Origin: Bathymodiolus brooksi
Lineage: Eukaryota; Mollusca; Bivalvia; Mytilida; Modiolidae
Assembly (NCBI GenBank): GCA_963680875.1
Contig: OY804589.1
Span: 22,599,462-22,663,461, forward strand
DNA length: 64,000 nucleotides
Direction of reading: 5' to 3'
The translations under genes and the position numbers were made by a program. The notes below the pieces were generated by a model. That model was given only the letters and a program-made list of their open reading frames with translations, had not been told where the DNA came from and did no database searches. Positions 60,401 to 64,000 of this stretch are shown here, piece after piece. Positions within the stretch are counted from its first letter, which is position 1. Each line of letters opens with the position of its first letter.

Positions 60401-63400
60401 GGCGGGTCAGAATAGTATGGAGAACTCACAGGGTGTCGGGTTAGTATAATATGGAGAACTCACAGGGTGGCGGGTTAGTATAGTATGGAGAACTCACAGG
60501 TTGGCGGGTTGGAATAGTATGGAGAACTCACAGGGTGGTGGGCTAGTATAGTATAGAGAACTCACAGGGTGTCGGGTTAGTACAGTATGGAGAACTCACA
60601 GGGTGGCGGGTTAGTATAGTATGGAGAACTAACAGGATGGCGGGTTAGAATAGTATAGAGAACTGACAGGGTGGCGGGTTAGTATAGTATGGGGAACTCA
60701 CAGGGTGTCGGGTTAGTATAGTATGGAGAACTCACACGGTGCTGGGTTAGTATAGTATGGAAAACTCACAGGGTGGCGGGTTAGTATAGTATGGAGAACT
60801 CACAGGGTGGCGGGTTAGAATAGTATGGAGAACTGACAGGGTGGCGGGTTAGTATGGTATGGAGAACTAACAGGGTTTCGGGTTAGTATAGTATGGAGAA
60901 CTCACAGGGTGGCGGGTTAGTATCGTATGGAGAACTCACAGGGTGGCGGGTTGGAATAGTATAGAGAACTCACAGGGTGGTGGGCTAGTATAGTATGGAG
61001 AACTCACAGGATGGCGGGATAGTACAGTATGGAGAACTCACAGGGTGGCGGGTTAGTATAGTATGGAGAACTGACAGGGTGGCGGGTTAATATAGTATGG
61101 AGAGCTCACAGGGTGGCGGGTTGGTATAGCATGGAGAACTAACAGGGTGGCGGGTTAGAATAGTATAGAAAACTGACAGGGTGGCGGGTTAGTATAGTAT
61201 GGGGAACTCACAGGGTGTCGGGTTAGTATAGTAGGGAGAACTCACACGGTGCTGGGTTAGAATAGTATGGAAAACTCACAGGGTGGCGGGTTAGTATAGT
61301 GTGGAGAACTCACAGGGTGGCGGGTTAGAATAGTATGGAGAACTGACAGGGTGGCGGGTTAGTATAGTATGGAGAACTCACAGGGTGTCGGGTTAGTATA
61401 GTATGGAGAACTCAAAGGGTGGCGGGTTAGTATAGTATGGAGAACTCACACGGTGGTGGGTTAGTATAGTATGGAGAACTCACACGGTGTCGGGTTAGTA
61501 TAGTATGGAGAACTGACAGGGTGGCGGGTTAGTATAGTATGGAGAACTCACAGGGTGGCGGGTTAGTATAGTATGGAGAACTCACACGGTGGTGGCTTAG
61601 TATAGTATGGAGAACTCACAGGGTGTCGGGTTAGTATAGTATGGAGAACTCACAGGGTGGCAGGTTAGTATAGTATGGAGAACTCACAGGGTGTCGGGTT
61701 AGTATAATATGGAGAACTCACAGGGTGGCGGGTTGGTATAGTATGGAGAACTCACAGTGTGGCGGGTTAGTATAGTATGGAGAACTCACAGGGTGGCGGG
61801 TTAGTATTGTATGGAGAACTCACAGGGTGGAGGGTTAGTATAGTATGGAGAACTCACAGGGTGTCGGGTTGGAATAGTATGGAGAACTCACAGGGTGGCG
61901 GCCTAGTATAGTATGGAGAACTGACAGGGTGGCGGGTTAGTACAGTATGGAGAACTCACAGGGTGGCGGGTTAGTATAGTATGGAGAACTGACAGGGTGT
62001 CGGGTTAATATAGTATAGAGTGCTCACAGGGTGGCGGGTTGGTATAGTATGGAGAACTAACAGGGTGGCGGGTTAGTATAGTATGGAGAGCTCACAGGGT
62101 GGCGGGTTAGAATAGAATAGAGAACTGACAGGGTGGCGGGTTAGTATAGTATGGAAAACTCACAGGGTCTCGGGTTAGTATAGTATGGAGAACTCACACG
62201 GTGCTGGGTTAGTATAGTATGGAAAACTCACAGGGTGACGGGTTAGTATAGTATGGAGAACTGACAGGGTGGCGGGTTAGAATAGTATGGAGAACTGACA
62301 AGGTGGCGGGTTAGTATAGTATGGAGAACTCACAGGGTGTCGGGTTAGTATAGTATGGAGAACTCACAGGGTGGCGGGTTAGTATAGTATGGAGAACTCA
62401 CACGGTGGTGGGTTAGTATAGTATGGAGAACTCACACGGTGTCGGGTTAGTATAGAATGAAGAACTCACAGGGTGGTGGGTTAGTATAGTATGGAGAACT
62501 TACAGGGTGGCGGGTTAGTATAGTATGGAGAACTGACAGGGTGGTGGGTTAGTATAGTATGGAGAACTCACAGGGTGGTGGGTTAGTATAGTATGGAGAA
62601 CTCACACGGTGGTGGGTTAGTATAGTATGGAGAACTCACAGGGTGTCGGGTTAGTATAGTATGGAGAACTCACAGGGTGGCGGGTTGGAATAGTATGGAG
62701 AACTGACCGGGTGGTGGGTTAGTATAGTGTGGAGAACTCACAGGGTGGCGGGTCAGTATAGTATGGAGAACTCACAGGGTGGCGGGCTAGTATAGTATGG
62801 AGAACTCACAGGGTGGCGGGTCAGAATAGTATGGAGAACTCACAGGGTGTCGGGTTAGTATAGTATGGAGAACTCACAGGGTGGCGGGTTAGTATAGTAT
62901 GGAGAACTCACAGGGTGGCGGGTTGGAATAGTATGGAAAACTCACAGGGTGGTGGGCTAGTATAGTATGGAGAACTCACAGGGTGTCGGGTTAGTACAGT
63001 ATGGAGAACTCACAGGGTGGCGGGTTAGTATAGTATGGAGAACTAACAGGATGGCGGGTTAGAATAGTATAGAGAACTGACAGGGTGGCGGGTTAGTATA
63101 GTATGGGGAACTCACAGGGTGTCGGGTTAGTATAGTATGGAGAACTCACACGGTGCTGGGTTAGTATAGTATGGAAAACTCACAGGGTGGCGGGTTAGTA
63201 TAGTATGGAGAACTCACAGGGTGGCGGGTTAGAATAGTATGGAGAACTGACAGGGTGGCGGGTTAGTATAGTATGGAGAACTCACAGGGTGTCGGGTTAG
63301 TATAGTATGGAGAACTCATAGGGTGGCGGGTTAGTATCGTATGGAGAACTCACAGGGTGGCGGGTTGGAATAGTATGGAGAACTCACAGGGTGGTGGGCT

Positions 63401-64000
63401 AGTATAGTATGGAGAACTCACAGGATGGCGGGATAGTACAGTATGGAGAACTCACAGGGTGGCGGGTTAGTATAGTATGGAGAACTGACAGGGTGGCGGG
63501 TTAATATAGTATGGAGAGCTCACAGGGTGGCGGGATGGTATAGCATGGAGAACTAACAGGGTGGCGGGTTAGAATAGTATAGAGAACTGACAGGGTGGCG
63601 GGTTAGTATAGTATGTGGAACTCACAGGGTGTCGGGTTAGTATAGTAGGGAGAACTCACAGGGTGGCGGGTTAGAATAGTATGGAGAACTGACAGGGTGG
63701 CGGGTTAGTATAGTATGGAGAACTCACAGGGTGTCGGGTTAGTATAGTATTGAGAACTCAAAGGGTGGCGGGTTAGTATAGTATGGAGAACTCACACGGG
63801 GGTGGGTTAGTATAGTATGGAGAACTCACACGGTGTCGGGTTAGTATAGTATGGAGAACTGACAGGGTGGTGGGTTAGTATAGTATGGACAACTTACATA
63901 TTGGCGGGTTAGTATCGTATGGAGAACTGACAGGGTGGTGGGTTAGTATAGTATGGAGAACTCACAGGGTGGTGGGTTAGTATAGTATGGAGAACTCACA
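39417..64000 (+). repeat. 34-bp satellite array, about 720 copies, open-ended
   Basis: The unit is 34 bp, built around 'tatggagaactcacaggg' and 'tggcgggttagtatag'. Variants (tgtcggg, tggtggg, actgacagg, aatagtatgg, cacacggtgctggg) are combined in repeated orders. Exact displacements of marker variants: 3193 bp (51351/54544 and 52031/55224), 2074 bp = 61 units (57467/59541), 2380 bp = 70 units (59541/61921), and a block of at least 700 bp at 41340/47580 displaced 6240 bp with few differences. So there are several layers of higher-order repeats. A partial unit with a deletion lies near 45170. The array continues beyond the window. No gene or unrelated insertion of any size is seen in 24.6 kb. 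Confidence 0.96.

Noticed and set aside
39417..64000. Array as a telomere
   Set aside because: GGGTTAG occurs once per 34 bp inside unrelated sequence; this is not a run of TTAGGG.

Overview
This is a eukaryotic, AT-rich window dominated by tandem repeats and decayed transposable elements around one real gene. The interspersed repeats (V-type tRNA-derived SINE copies whose 3' part ends in a 'gtggcgttaaac' tail, and retroelement tails of a type I associate with mussel genomes) suggest a bivalve mollusc, most likely a mytilid mussel. That assignment rests on recognising repeat families and was not searched.

The gene is a carnosine synthase 1 (CARNS1) homologue, an ATP-grasp ligase, on the + strand at 12893-25019. 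I rebuilt it as six exons (12893-12946, 13992-14780, 17219-17399, 21201-21497, 22377-22639, 23781-25019). Phases join cleanly into a 940-residue protein with no internal stop. Its introns carry decayed elements: a tRNA-like SINE in intron 1, a doubly truncated LINE inside a 28-bp minisatellite in intron 3, and a retroelement 3' fragment in intron 4. Upstream lie a G-quadruplex-type G tract and a strong 25-bp-arm hairpin. An 84-bp tandem duplication spans the intron 4/exon 5 acceptor.

Layout. 1-2.4 kb: retroelement and SINE remnants. 2.4-4.9 kb: 109/75-bp minisatellite. 4.9-7.9 kb: a TTAA-flanked MITE, a second SINE and a fold-back element. 7.96-11.57 kb: 23-bp satellite. 11.7-12.6 kb: short repeats and hairpin. 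12.9-25.0 kb: CARNS1. 25-27 kb: short repeats and SINE debris. 27.0-29.7 kb: a ~400-bp sequence 'A' followed by a 50-bp minisatellite. 30.4-35.0 kb: a 47-bp minisatellite split by a 5'-truncated LINE with a visible target-site duplication. 36.2-37.5 kb: a broken IS630/Tc1/mariner-superfamily transposase with unusually wide D-to-E spacing. 38.9-39.3 kb: an inverted copy of 'A'. 39.4-64 kb: a 34-bp satellite with higher-order structure that runs off the end of the window.

Tandem repeats make up about 35 of the 64 kb. The 50-bp and 34-bp arrays share a core in opposite orientation and each is linked to a copy of 'A', so they look like two products of one satellite-carrying repeat. No LINE or transposase copy here is intact; CARNS1 is the only gene I regard as functional.
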